Assembly (NCBI RefSeq): GCF_030317035.1
Contig: NZ_JASZYK010000002.1
Location: forward strand, 907,816 to 971,815
From: Variovorax sp. J22G73
GTDB taxonomy: Bacteria; Pseudomonadota; Gammaproteobacteria; Burkholderiales; Burkholderiaceae_C
Reading direction: 5' to 3'
Length of the DNA stretch: 64,000 nt
Below, piece after piece: positions 13,345 to 23,601 of this stretch (its first letter is position 1; each line of letters starts with the position of its first letter). The translations under genes and the position numbers were made by a program. The notes under the pieces were generated by a model. That model was given only the letters and a program-made list of their open reading frames with translations, was not told where the DNA came from and did not search any database.

Positions 13345-13576
13345 GTGCAGGGTCGCCTTTTTTCGGTGGGGGGTGCATCGAAGGTAGCAGCACGCGGCAA
13401 CGCATCGGCGATGTTTTCGGCATCTCTTCCGACAGGGGCCGCATGCGAAGCGCACTACATTTTTTACGAACCATTCGACCTTTGTTTCACCTTCGTTGCA
13501 CACCCCGCGCATGAACTCATTTCGCTCGGCATCCCTCCTGAGATCCATCGCCCGCCCATCGCGACGCGAGCGCGTG

Positions 13577-13849
13577 ATGGCTACCAAGGCCTTGCCCGAT
13601 GCGCTTGCCCACTCGGAGCTGCACCACGGCGGTTGGGAAATTCACTACCGCGTGGAACCGGCCAGCGAAAAGTTCGCGGGCAGCGCGCGCATTCATTCCG
13701 GTGGCCATCCCGAGCCGCACTGCGAGCTGTCGATCTTCGAGCCGCAGTCGAACGCGCTGGCCTCCTTCGACCTGCTGCGCGAGCAGTGCCTGGCGTGGAT
13801 CGAGGGGCGTGCCGAAAGCCCTTCGGCGCGATCGCTCTCGGCGGACTGA
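13577..13849 (+). CDS. Small hypothetical protein
   Basis: A 90-residue soluble protein with HHGGWEIHYRVEPASEKFAGSARIHSGGHPEPH, likely beta strands, and a C-terminal helix FDLLREQCLAWIEGRAES. The start is uncertain: ATG 13577 gives the conserved-looking part, an earlier ATG at 13511 adds 22 basic residues. Transcribed in the same direction as the winged-helix-like gene 66 nt downstream. Function unknown. Confidence 0.5.
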   Translation: MATKALPDALAHSELHHGGWEIHYRVEPASEKFAGSARIHSGGHPEPHCELSIFEPQSNALASFDLLREQCLAWIEGRAESPSARSLSAD

Positions 13850-13915
13850 AGCACCGCCCAGGCAAGCCCCCCGGCGCGTTTTCGGGGCTGACGCCAAAGG
13901 CGTGGAGAATGCGAG

Positions 13916-14431
13916 ATGACTCCCTCTTCCCCCGCCTTTCTTTCCCCGGACCATATTGCGGTGCTGCGCGCCGTGGCCCGCATGGACCTGTCGCTCGGCA
14001 CCGTCATCGGTCAGAGCCTGGGTCGGCCGGTGTCCGACGACCTGGCGGAGTTGCGGCTCCAGGGTCACGTCCGCGAGGTTTCCAGCCCGCGGCACGACGG
14101 CACGCCCGGCCACCTGTACACCATCACCACCAAGGGCCGCGACGCGCTGCAAGGCCGCGACGAAGCACCGAACAACGCCGCGCCCACCCCCACCCTGGGC
14201 CCCCGCCCGCCCCTGCGTCGCGAGACCTACACCGGCAGCGAGATGCGCCCCTTCACCGGCCGCGCGGGCTCGATGGACGCGCTGAAGTACCCCAGCCGGG
14301 TCGGCAACCAGCTGCGCTACCGCGACGACGGCACGCCCCCGGCGAACACCGACACCAAGAATGGCACGGACGCCAAGGACGACAAGGCCGGCAAGGACAA
14401 GAAAAACGAGCCGCCGCGCCGCAAAAGCTGA
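13916..14431 (+). CDS. Winged-helix-like protein with disordered charged tail
   Basis: A 171-residue protein. The first ~75 residues (PDHIAVLRAVARMDLSLGTVIGQSLGRPVSDDLAELRLQGHVREV...HLYTITTKGRDAL) read as a helix-turn-helix plus wing, as in MarR/PadR-type domains. The rest is Pro-rich and then Asp/Lys-rich, ending DKKNEPPRRKS, and is probably disordered. GGAGA lies eight nt before the ATG. It could be a small DNA-binding protein; no target is visible. The next gene, kdsA, starts 58 nt later on the same strand. Confidence 0.6.
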   Translation: MTPSSPAFLSPDHIAVLRAVARMDLSLGTVIGQSLGRPVSDDLAELRLQGHVREVSSPRHDGTPGHLYTITTKGRDALQGRDEAPNNAAPTPTLGPRPPLRRETYTGSEMRPFTGRAGSMDALKYPSRVGNQLRYRDDGTPPANTDTKNGTDAKDDKAGKDKKNEPPRRKS

Positions 14432-14450
14432 GCCGGCCGGGGCCTGCTGA

Positions 14451-15335
<885 letters not shown>

Positions 15336-15484
15336 GCCGGTAGCCAAAAAAAGAATGGCTTCGTACTAAACATCTGGCCGGAATTTCCGATAGATCACTC
15401 AGGCGCCAAAACCCCGACACACAGCGGGACCGGCGCAGGCACCGCCCTCACGGCGCGGACGATCGAACAACGGAAAGGCCCGGC

Positions 15485-15862
15485 ATGAACAGAGAAGCTT
15501 CGGCGCTCGGACACGACTTCTCCAGGTGGGCGCGCCTGACCGAGAGCTACGCCAAGGAGGTCGAGGCGCTGCGCCGCGAGGAGCCCGGCGCGTCGATGCG
15601 GCTCATGCGCATCGCCCACGCGCTGATGCAGCACCAGGACCCGTTCAGCGCCAACCCGCCGGACTCCGAGCACATGCCGCTGCCGCTGCGCTTTGCACCG
15701 CCCAGGCCGCCCCGGTCTTCAGGCGCGGCCCGTCCCGGCGCCCCCGCGTGGAGCAGCCCGCTACGCAAGGCGCTGAGCGGCTTCAGGGAGCGCCTGCGCA
15801 GCCGCGGAGCGGGCTCCGGCCGCACAGACGCACAGGGCTCCCCCCCGTCACCACTGGCTTGA
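15485..15862 (+). CDS. Hypothetical protein
   Basis: A 125-residue protein. The N-terminal 50 residues are amphipathic helices (SRWARLTESYAKEVEALRREEPGASMRLMRIAHALMQHQDPFS); the remainder is Pro/Ser/Arg-rich and likely disordered. GGAAAGG lies nine nt before the ATG. No membrane segment. No family recognised; it may be a lineage-specific protein. Confidence 0.45.
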   Translation: MNREASALGHDFSRWARLTESYAKEVEALRREEPGASMRLMRIAHALMQHQDPFSANPPDSEHMPLPLRFAPPRPPRSSGAARPGAPAWSSPLRKALSGFRERLRSRGAGSGRTDAQGSPPSPLA

Positions 15863-15942
15863 AAAGCCCGCGCGCCGCCGCCATTTCCCTGGAAACATTT
15901 CCCTGAAATCTTCTTCGGGACCTGGCGACTGAAAGGTGCTCC

Positions 15943-16911
15943 ATGGGCGCGCGCGACGAATTCCTTCTCGACTCTTACTCGGCCACCGTCACACAGGTGG
16001 CCCACACGGCCAGCGCGGCGGTCGCGCACATCAAGGTCAAGAAACCGGGCCAGCGGGGTGCTGCCTCCGCCCAGGGCGCGGTGCACGGCAGCGGCTCGGG
16101 CTTTCTGTTCACGCCCGACGGCTTCACCCTCACCAACGCCCACGTGGTCGAAGGCGCGAGCGAGCTGCGCGCCGCCTTTGCCGACGGCACCGAAAGCATC
16201 GCGCGGCTGGTGGGCATCGACGCCTCCACCGACATCGCGGTGCTGCGCATCGAGTCGCACCCCGCGGCCTTCCTGCCGCTGGGCAGCTCGGCGGCGCTGC
16301 AGCCCGGCCAGGTGGCCGTGGCGGTGGGCAACCCGCTGGGCTTCGACTTCACCGTGACAGCCGGCATCGTGAGCGCGCTGGGCCGCAGCCTGCCCTCGCG
16401 CGGCGGCCGGATGATCGAGGACGTGATCCAGACCGACGTGGCGCTCAACCCCGGCAACTCCGGCGGCCCGCTGCTGGACAGCGCGGCCAACGTCATCGGT
16501 GTGAACACCGCCGTCATTCCCTCGGCCCAGGGCCTGAGCTTTGCCGTGGCCATCGACACCGCGCGCTGGGTGGCCGGCGAGTTGATGCGCCACGGCGCCG
16601 TGCGCCGCGGCAAGCTGGGCGTGCAGTGCGCGGCCGTGGCCCTGCCCCGGCGCTGGGTGCGCGAAAACGATTGGCCCGTGGCCACCGGCGTGCGGGTGGT
16701 CGAGGTGGTGGCCGGCTCGGCCGCCGCGCGCGACGGCCTGCGCAGCGGCGACATCCTCGTGGGTTGCGACGGCACGCCGCTGGCGCAGCTGTCAGACCTG
16801 CTGAAGCGGCTGGCGGGCGAAGGCTATGGAAAGCCGCTGTTGCTGAAGCTGCTGCGGCCGGTGGCGGGCACGCTGACGCCGTTCTACCTGACGGTCGCGC
16901 CCGGGGGCTGA
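15943..16911 (+). CDS. HtrA/DegP-like trypsin-fold serine protease with PDZ domain
   Basis: A 322-residue S1C protease without a recognisable signal peptide, so probably cytoplasmic or exported by an unusual route, unlike periplasmic DegP. The triad is His67 (TNAHVVEG), Asp97 (STDIAVLRI) and Ser173 (NPGNSGGPLLD). One PDZ domain covers about 230-318 (GVRVVEVVAGSAAARDGLRSGDILVGCDG). The start ATG follows GAAAGGTGCTCC. It is shorter than DegP (one PDZ, no LA-loop insertion). Likely role: protein quality control; substrate unknown. Confidence 0.88.
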   Translation: MGARDEFLLDSYSATVTQVAHTASAAVAHIKVKKPGQRGAASAQGAVHGSGSGFLFTPDGFTLTNAHVVEGASELRAAFADGTESIARLVGIDASTDIAVLRIESHPAAFLPLGSSAALQPGQVAVAVGNPLGFDFTVTAGIVSALGRSLPSRGGRMIEDVIQTDVALNPGNSGGPLLDSAANVIGVNTAVIPSAQGLSFAVAIDTARWVAGELMRHGAVRRGKLGVQCAAVALPRRWVRENDWPVATGVRVVEVVAGSAAARDGLRSGDILVGCDGTPLAQLSDLLKRLAGEGYGKPLLLKLLRPVAGTLTPFYLTVAPGG

Positions 16912-17104
16912 GCTCTAAAGCAAAGAGGAAAGAGCGACCGAAGAGCGAGGGAAGACCGAGGGAAAGCGCTTAGGAGAACCCGCGCCGCGCTGTAGGCGCC
17001 AGGGTGTCGGCGAACGTTCATGAAGACCGGGCATGCTCACGCGCGCCCGACGCTTTTCTCCAGAGAGTCTGTCGACTCGCCCCTCCCGCTACCCAAAGGA
17101 TTCC

Positions 17105-17734
17105 ATGTCAGGACACGGCTTTCACGTGCACGGCCCGCACGACCACGAACTCGAACACGCCGCATCGGGCGGCCACGGCAACGACCACGGGCACGGCTCG
17201 GAAGACGCCGCGGCGCAGGGCGGCGGCATGAGCATGACCAGCAAGATCGCGGTGTGCACCGCGGTGATCGCCACCGTGGGCGCCATCTTCTCGTACATGG
17301 GCGGGGCCACGCAGGCCAACGCCGGCCTCTACAAGAACAACGCCGCCATCAAGAAGACCGAGGCGTCGAACCAGTGGAATTACTTCCAGTCGAAGAGCAC
17401 CAAGCAGGCGCTGGCCGAGTTCGCGCGCGACACCGCCACCGACGACACCCGCCGCCAGGGCTGGCAGGTGAAGGTGGCGCGCTACGAGCAGGAAAAAACC
17501 GACATCCAGACCGCCGCGCGCAAGCTGGAAGACGAGTCGAACCGCTGGGACGCGCAGTCTGAAGAGCAGATGCACCAGCACCACCGCTGGGCGCAGGCGA
17601 CCACCGTGCTGCAGGTGTCCATCGCGCTGGCCGCCATGGCGCTGCTCACCAAGAAGAAGTGGCTGGAGCGCGGCATGTTCGGCGTGGCCGCGGCCGGGCT
17701 GGCCATCGGCGTGCTGGCGGCGCTGCACATCTAG
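17105..17734 (+). CDS. DUF4337 membrane protein
   Basis: A 209-residue protein with a His-rich N terminus (SGHGFHVHGPHDHELEHAASGGHGNDHGHG), a hydrophobic helix near 46-66, a long charged helical region (about 80-165, AIKKTEASNQWNYFQSKSTKQALAEF...) and two C-terminal hydrophobic helices. This architecture and the SNQWNYFQSKSTKQ block match DUF4337. The His-rich tail could bind metal. Start chosen at ATG 17105 with AAAGGA eight nt upstream; the frame is open for 24 codons before it. Function of the family is unknown. Confidence 0.8.
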   Translation: MSGHGFHVHGPHDHELEHAASGGHGNDHGHGSEDAAAQGGGMSMTSKIAVCTAVIATVGAIFSYMGGATQANAGLYKNNAAIKKTEASNQWNYFQSKSTKQALAEFARDTATDDTRRQGWQVKVARYEQEKTDIQTAARKLEDESNRWDAQSEEQMHQHHRWAQATTVLQVSIALAAMALLTKKKWLERGMFGVAAAGLAIGVLAALHI

Positions 17735-17781
17735 CACGGGCTGCGCGCAGCCACGCGAGAAGACGGACGCGGGGCTGCTTC

Positions 17782-18366
17782 CTACTTCCTGGCTGCGTCC
17801 GCATCTTCCGGCCACTGCTGCGGCACGCGGCGCAGCTTGTCGACCGCGTAGCCCAGCGTCTTCAGCTGCGTGACCGCGGCCTGGTACACCGGCTCCGACA
17901 CCGTCGGCGTGCGCGCCATGATCCAGGCGTAGTCGCGGTCGCTGCGGCCGATGATGGTCAGCTGGTAGTCGCGGTCGATGTCCACGATCACGTACTCCGC
18001 CTTGATGGGCCAGATGAACTGCATGCCCCACACCGCATTGCTGGTGCCGGGCACCACGGTGCCGGTGGGGTTCATGGTTTTCAGCGGGCCGTCGAAGCCG
18101 CCTTCGCGGTAGCGAAAGCGCGTGTCGATGCTGCCGTCGGGCTTCAGGCTGTACGACTCCACGGCGTTGAAGGCGTCGCGCTCGGGCCGCGTGGGAATGT
18201 TGCCGATGACGTACCAGTCGCCCATGAAGCGTTGCAGGTCGACCTGCTTCACAGGCGTGATGGTCGGGGGCGACACGGCGCAGCCGGTCATCATGAAAGC
18301 GGCCGCCACGCCCAGCACCATGTGCAGCGGGGGGCTGGCAAGAAGGGTTCGCAGGGTACGGGTCAT
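17782..18366 (-). CDS. blc: Outer-membrane lipocalin lipoprotein (Blc-like)
   Basis: A 194-residue precursor with a type II signal (lipobox MTGC, near residue 29). The mature protein is a lipocalin: FMGDWYVIGNIPTRPE is the GxW motif, and YVIVDIDRDYQLTIIGRSDRDYAWIMARTP matches the Blc C-terminal strands. Members bind fatty acids or lysophospholipids at the outer membrane. GGAG lies eight nt before the ATG. It follows the diguanylate cyclase gene on the same strand after about 130 nt. It is convergent with the DUF4337 gene. Confidence 0.88.
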   Translation of the reverse strand: MTRTLRTLLASPPLHMVLGVAAAFMMTGCAVSPPTITPVKQVDLQRFMGDWYVIGNIPTRPERDAFNAVESYSLKPDGSIDTRFRYREGGFDGPLKTMNPTGTVVPGTSNAVWGMQFIWPIKAEYVIVDIDRDYQLTIIGRSDRDYAWIMARTPTVSEPVYQAAVTQLKTLGYAVDKLRRVPQQWPEDADAARK

Positions 18367-18496
18367 GTCCTCGGCTCCGGTGTTTTGAAAAGCCACCCTA
18401 GCGCGCCGACCCACCGCGCCGCGTCGGACGGGACGCCTTGGAGCCGCTGCCAATACCCCGGCCACGACCGGCCATTACCCGCACCGACCGGCAACG

Positions 18497-20119
18497 CTAC
18501 AGCGTCTGCCACCCCGACATCAACCGCCTGGCCGATCGCTCGCCCGCCACCACGTAGCTGCCGCGCCCGCCCTGCTTGGCCTGGTACATGGCCTTGTCGG
18601 CGGCGCCGAGCAGGGCCTGCGGGGTTTCGTCGCCGCTGCCCAGCGCGATGCCGATCGACACGCCGATGGAAATGCGCGAGTCGCGCAGCTGCAGCGGCAC
18701 GGCAATGGCTTCGATGCAGCGCTGCGCCAGCGTCAGCGCCGCGCCCTGGGCCGGGTCTTCGAAGTCGGCGGCCAGCAGCACGAACTCGTCGCCGCCCATG
18801 CGCGCCACGGTGTCGGTCTCGCGCACCAGGCCGAGCAGGCGGCGCGCAATTTCCTGCAGGGCCTGGTCGCCGGCCTCGTGGCCCAGCGTGTCGTTGAGGT
18901 TCTTGAAGCCGTCCAGGTCGAGGTACAGCAGCGCCACCTGGCTCACGTTGCGCTTTGCGCGCACCAGCGTCTGCTGCAGCCGGTCGTCCAGCAGCTTGCG
19001 GTTGGGCAGGCCGGTAAGGCTGTCGTGGTGGGCCATGCGCGCCAGCGCCGCCTGGTTATCGACCAGCTTGGCCAGCAGCCGGTTGAAGGCCTGCGTGAGG
19101 TGGCCGATTTCGTCGTTGCGCACCACCCGCAGCGGCGTGAGCGCGAGCTCGCCACGGGTCATGCGGTCGGCCTGGTCGGCCGCGCGCAGCAGGGGCCGCA
19201 AGAGCCACACCAGCACCAGGCCGATCACCGCCAGCACGACCAGCACCGCGGGCGCGCGCTGCTGCAGGATGAAGCGCTGCATGCGCCCCACCGGCGCCAG
19301 CGCCTCCGCCACGGGCAGCCGCGCCACCACGAACCAGCCGGCGATGGGCACCGAGGCGATGGCCGAGATTTCGTCGATGCCCTTGGCATTGCGCGTGGTG
19401 CCGCTGCCGCGGTAGCCCTCCATGGCGCGGTCGTGCAGCAGGTTCACGCCCACGGGCGGGGTCGGGGTGAGCGACATCGAGGTGTCCGTCGAGGCCACGA
19501 AGAGCCGGTCGCGCGGCGACACCACCAGGATGCCGCCGGCATGGCCGACGCGTCCGCGCTGCAGGTGTTCGAGCAGGCCGTCGGCGTCGAGGTCGGCGGT
19601 GCCGGCGAGCACGGCCATCACCTGGCCGTCGCCGCTGCGCACGGGCACGGCCATGGGCAGCACCGAATGGCCCGACACGGGCACCGCCTGCGGGCGCCCC
19701 AGGCTGGAGCGCCCGGCGAGCGCGCCGGCGAATTCCGAGCCGTCCACGGGCACGCGCCCTTGCCCGTCGAGCCGGTTGCCGGCCGCGTCGGTCACCTGCA
19801 GGCCGAGCGGGAACACGGGGCTGAGCGAGCTGCGTTCCTCCAGCCAGGCGCGCAACGGCTCGGGCTGCGACAGCAGGCCCCGCGGCAGCGTGGCGGCCAG
19901 CCGGTCCAGGAAAAGCAGGCGTTCGCCCAGGTAGTTGTCGACGTCGCGGGCCACGTAGTCGGCCAGGGCCGTCTGTTGGGTGGCGACGGACTGCGTGAGG
20001 TCCGAGCGAAGGAAGCGGGTGAGCTGGAAGTAGCTCAGGGCCGTTCCCACCAACGCCATGAGAAGGCCCATCAGCATTAACCGAGCAACCAGGCTGTTGG
20101 CAGTTTTTCTGAATTTCAC
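18497..20119 (-). CDS. Membrane diguanylate cyclase with periplasmic sensor and HAMP
   Basis: A 540-residue protein that should make cyclic di-GMP. A first membrane helix (about 10-30) is followed by a periplasmic dCACHE-like region (about 40-280), a second membrane helix (about 290-308), a HAMP linker (about 308-362) and a GGDEF domain (about 365-530). The active-site motif GGDEF is intact at 442-446. The inhibitory I-site RETD sits at 433-436, five residues ahead, so product inhibition is expected. HHDSLTGLPNRKLLDDRL is the canonical domain start. No EAL domain. Ligand unknown. Confidence 0.93.
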   Translation of the reverse strand: MKFRKTANSLVARLMLMGLLMALVGTALSYFQLTRFLRSDLTQSVATQQTALADYVARDVDNYLGERLLFLDRLAATLPRGLLSQPEPLRAWLEERSSLSPVFPLGLQVTDAAGNRLDGQGRVPVDGSEFAGALAGRSSLGRPQAVPVSGHSVLPMAVPVRSGDGQVMAVLAGTADLDADGLLEHLQRGRVGHAGGILVVSPRDRLFVASTDTSMSLTPTPPVGVNLLHDRAMEGYRGSGTTRNAKGIDEISAIASVPIAGWFVVARLPVAEALAPVGRMQRFILQQRAPAVLVVLAVIGLVLVWLLRPLLRAADQADRMTRGELALTPLRVVRNDEIGHLTQAFNRLLAKLVDNQAALARMAHHDSLTGLPNRKLLDDRLQQTLVRAKRNVSQVALLYLDLDGFKNLNDTLGHEAGDQALQEIARRLLGLVRETDTVARMGGDEFVLLAADFEDPAQGAALTLAQRCIEAIAVPLQLRDSRISIGVSIGIALGSGDETPQALLGAADKAMYQAKQGGRGSYVVAGERSARRLMSGWQTL

Positions 20120-20237
20120 TCGGTTGAAACGTGGTGAGCCGGACAGGATGCGAACTTTAGCTTAACTGTCTGTCAGCCGGGGCGTCGGACCGGGATCCGG
20201 CTGTTTCGTGAAACGTAGTGTTCGCCCGGCGCCGCGC

Positions 20238-20253
20238 GGATACACAGGCATAC
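20238..20253 (+). promoter_or_regulatory. Candidate response-regulator binding site upstream of the thioredoxin gene
   Basis: GGATACACAGGCATAC is the exact reverse complement of 21905-21920 in the nearby divergent two-component promoter region. It lies about 90 nt before the thioredoxin start. A 16-nt exact repeat in two neighbouring non-coding regions is unlikely by chance; binding by the linked OmpR-type regulator is inference. Confidence 0.55.
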
Positions 20254-20344
20254 GCAGTTCGCGCCGCGAGGGGGTCGTGCGTCGAAGAATCGGCCACGTT
20301 CACGCACCGATGAACACCGCCACTCTTCTTCCGAAGGAACCCCC

Positions 20345-20911
20345 ATGCGCTTTCGCTCCCCTGCCCTTTTCTTCGCCGTCGCACTCACGGCGTCCGCCGC
20401 AGCCTTGACGATGTCGTTCGCCGCATCGCCGTGGGGTGGCGACATTGCCGCGGCCGACGCGCAGCCCGCGCCCGAGTTCCAGAACATCGACACGTGGCTC
20501 AACTCCCAGCCGCTGAAACTGCAGGAGCTGCGCGGCAAGGTGGTGCTGGTCGACTTCTGGACCTACACCTGCATCAACTGCCTCAACCACCTGCCCTACG
20601 TGAAAGACTGGAACGAAAAGTACAAGAACCAGGGGCTGGTCGTCGTCGGCGTGCACACGCCGGAGTTCGCGTACGAGAAGTCGACAAGGAACGTGAAGGA
20701 CGCCATCCAGCGCCTGCAGATCAAGCATGCGGTCGCGCAGGACAACAGCTACGGCACATGGAAGGCGTTCAAGAACCAGTACTGGCCGGCGGTGTACCTG
20801 ATCGACAAGCAGGGAAAGATCGTCTATTCGCACTTTGGCGAGGGCAGCTACGCCGCGACCGAGAAGAAGATCCAAGCGTTGCTTGCGGAGCCTTCTTCGA
20901 GCGGGTCTTGA
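20345..20911 (+). CDS. Secreted TlpA-like thioredoxin
   Basis: A 188-residue periplasmic thiol-disulfide protein with an N-terminal signal peptide (about 1-28). The thioredoxin motif is CINC (Cys76, Cys79) in VDFWTYTCINCLNHLPYV, with VVVGVHTPEFAYEK and NQYWPAVYLIDKQGKIVYSHFGEG following. It is closely similar to the thioredoxin domain of the DipZ-like protein at 23602, apart from a shifted start, so it looks like a stand-alone paralogue. AAGGA precedes the ATG. Its promoter region shares a 16-nt site with the adjacent two-component genes. Confidence 0.88.
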   Translation: MRFRSPALFFAVALTASAAALTMSFAASPWGGDIAAADAQPAPEFQNIDTWLNSQPLKLQELRGKVVLVDFWTYTCINCLNHLPYVKDWNEKYKNQGLVVVGVHTPEFAYEKSTRNVKDAIQRLQIKHAVAQDNSYGTWKAFKNQYWPAVYLIDKQGKIVYSHFGEGSYAATEKKIQALLAEPSSSGS

Positions 20912-20941
20912 CGATGTATGCGCTGCTGTTCACACGCCCTG

Positions 20942-20975
20942 AACAACGGCAACAACAGCAACAGCAACAGCAAAC
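20942..20975. repeat. CAA/CAACAG-rich microsatellite
   Basis: About 34 nt of CAACGGCAACAACAGCAACA followed by further GCAACAG units, directly ahead of an ATG at 20979. Such unstructured CAA-rich tracts act as translation enhancers in some bacteria; here that is speculation. Confidence 0.5.
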
Positions 20976-21088
20976 GAAATGAAAAAACTCTGGTTCGCCC
21001 TGCTCTTCTTCGCGGGCGGAATCGCGCACGAAATGCGCAACCCCGTCAGCTGCCAATGCATCACGACACGCGCCAACGCGCGCCCGCG

Positions 21089-21829
<741 letters not shown>

Positions 21830-21900
21830 GGCCGTGCGGTGAGGCTGTTGCTTGTGTGCGGAAGCCGCAATGTAGCCCGGCCGCCGGGCGGGACAAGCGG

Positions 21901-21920
21901 GTTTGTATGCCTGTGTATCC
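21901..21920 (-). promoter_or_regulatory. Candidate operator in the divergent two-component promoter (site 1)
   Basis: GTTTGTATGCCTGTGTATCC. Positions 21905-21920 recur exactly, inverted, at 20238-20253. Positions 21901-21919 match the inverted site at 22028-22046 at 16 of 19 bases. Confidence 0.5.
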
Positions 21921-22027
21921 CGCGGGGCGAGCGGCCACAGTACGTTGCGTGGGGCGAACGTGCGCAAGGCCGATGCAGGCCGGCACGGGCCGTGGCAGGT
22001 AATGTTGTATGTCCCGCCCGGCTGCCC

Positions 22028-22046
22028 GACACACTGCCATACAAAC
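22028..22046 (+). promoter_or_regulatory. Candidate operator in the divergent two-component promoter (site 2)
   Basis: GACACACTGCCATACAAAC, whose reverse complement GTTTGTATGGCAGTGTGTC matches site 1 (21901-21919) at 16 of 19 positions, in opposite orientation. A further TTGTATG half site occurs at about 22005. Sites 1 and 2 bracket about 108 nt, where both divergent promoters would lie. Confidence 0.5.
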
Positions 22047-22085
22047 AACCGCGTCCCCGGCGGCGGCGGGTCTATAAACCAGCCC

Positions 22086-23459
22086 ATGCCTACCTCCGCA
22101 AGCCTTTCCGCGAACACCGCTTCCGCTCCGGTTGCGCCCCCCGGCTCCGGCCTGCGCCGGCTGGTGCCGCGCACGCTGTTCGCCCGCGTGACGCTGATCA
22201 TCGTCATCGGCCTGGCCATCGCGCAGCTGCTGACCTTCGCCTCGATCCGCTACGAGCGCGGCATCGCGATGCGCGAGCTGATGATGACGGGCATCGAGCG
22301 CGACATCGCCAGCTCGGTCGCCATCCTCGACCGGCTGCCCGCCGGCGAGCGCGAAGGCTGGCTGGCGCGGCTGGAGCGGCGCAACTACCGCTTCGTGCTG
22401 GGCGGCACCGCGCAGGGCACGGCGCCCGACACGCCGATGTCGCAGCAGTTCGCCACGGCCATCGCCGAGGCGATGCGGCCGTTCCGGATCGTCAAGGTGG
22501 CGCAGGTGGCCAACCCGCCGCAGGGGCTGCAGATTCAGGTGCGGCTGTCCGACGGGGCCAGCGTGATCGTGCATGCGCGCCGGGTCGACATGCCGGTGTC
22601 GAGCTGGGTGATGTGGCTGCTGTGGGTGCAGCTGCTGGTGCTGGCGGTGTGCGCCTGGTACGCGGTGCGGCTGGTGACGCGGCCGCTGGCGCAGCTGGCC
22701 CGTGCGGCCGACGAACTGGGCCCCGACCTGAAGGGCCAGCCGCTGGCCGAAGAAGGCCCGACCGAGGTGCGGCACGCCGCGCGCGCCTTCAACGCCATGC
22801 AGAAGCGCATCGCGGGCTACATGGCCGAGCGGGTGGAAATCCTGGCGGCCATTTCGCACGACCTGCAGACGCCCATCACCCGCATGCGCCTGCGCACCGA
22901 CCTGATGGACAGCGAACCCGACCGCCACAAGTTTCGCCAGGACCTGGACGAGATGCACGCGCTGGTGCGCGAAGGCGTGACCTATGCGCGCACGCTGCAC
23001 GGCGCCACCGAGCCGCCGCTGCGCGTGGACGCCGACGCGCTGTTCGAAAGCATGCTGGCCGACTACGAAGACGCGGGCCAGCAGGTGCGGCTGGAAGGCC
23101 GCATGGGCGCGCCCATCGTCACGCGGCCGAACGCGCTGCGCCGCATCGTGATGAACCTGATCGACAACGCGCTGAAGTTCGGCGACGACGTGCGCTTGCA
23201 GGTGCATGCCGAGGCAGGCAAGCTGGTGGTGGCCGTGGTCGACAACGGCCCGGGCATTCCGCCCGACGAACTGCAGCAGGTGCTCAAGCCCTTCTACCGC
23301 GTGGAAAGCTCGCGCAACCGCAGCACCGGCGGCACCGGCCTGGGCCTGGCGATCGCGCACCAGCTGGCGACCGCCATGGGCGCGGAGCTGGCGCTGCGCA
23401 ACCGCAGCGAAGGCGGGCTGGAGGCGCGGCTGACGCTGGACATTCGCGCCGCGCCTTAA
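22086..23459 (+). CDS. Sensor histidine kinase (EnvZ-like)
   Basis: A 457-residue inner-membrane kinase, partner of the divergent OmpR-type regulator. Two membrane helices (about 32-54 and 174-196) flank a periplasmic segment of about 120 residues, then HAMP, the dimerisation domain with phospho-accepting His258 in AAISHDLQTPITRMRLR, and an ATPase domain with N box NLIDNALKFG, G1 DNGPGIP and G2 GGTGLGLAI. The start is the ATG at 22086; the frame is open upstream without signal. The stimulus is unknown, but the neighbouring thiol-redox genes suggest envelope redox stress. Confidence 0.92.
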   Translation: MPTSASLSANTASAPVAPPGSGLRRLVPRTLFARVTLIIVIGLAIAQLLTFASIRYERGIAMRELMMTGIERDIASSVAILDRLPAGEREGWLARLERRNYRFVLGGTAQGTAPDTPMSQQFATAIAEAMRPFRIVKVAQVANPPQGLQIQVRLSDGASVIVHARRVDMPVSSWVMWLLWVQLLVLAVCAWYAVRLVTRPLAQLARAADELGPDLKGQPLAEEGPTEVRHAARAFNAMQKRIAGYMAERVEILAAISHDLQTPITRMRLRTDLMDSEPDRHKFRQDLDEMHALVREGVTYARTLHGATEPPLRVDADALFESMLADYEDAGQQVRLEGRMGAPIVTRPNALRRIVMNLIDNALKFGDDVRLQVHAEAGKLVVAVVDNGPGIPPDELQQVLKPFYRVESSRNRSTGGTGLGLAIAHQLATAMGAELALRNRSEGGLEARLTLDIRAAP

Positions 23460-23601
23460 ATCCGATTGCGCTGATCGCGCCGCGACTCGTCGCCGCACCC
23501 GTTCCCCGACCTTCCCCGCAAGCGGCTCGCATGGCGAGATCGTGAAGCCGCTGCTCGCTCTTTTTTCCACCCTGCCATCGCCCCTTCACCGGACCCGCAC
23601 C

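Noticed and set aside
20979..21050. Truncated histidine kinase (HEMRNP resembling an H box)
   Set aside because: Only six residues match, the context is a hydrophobic N terminus, and no further kinase motif follows.
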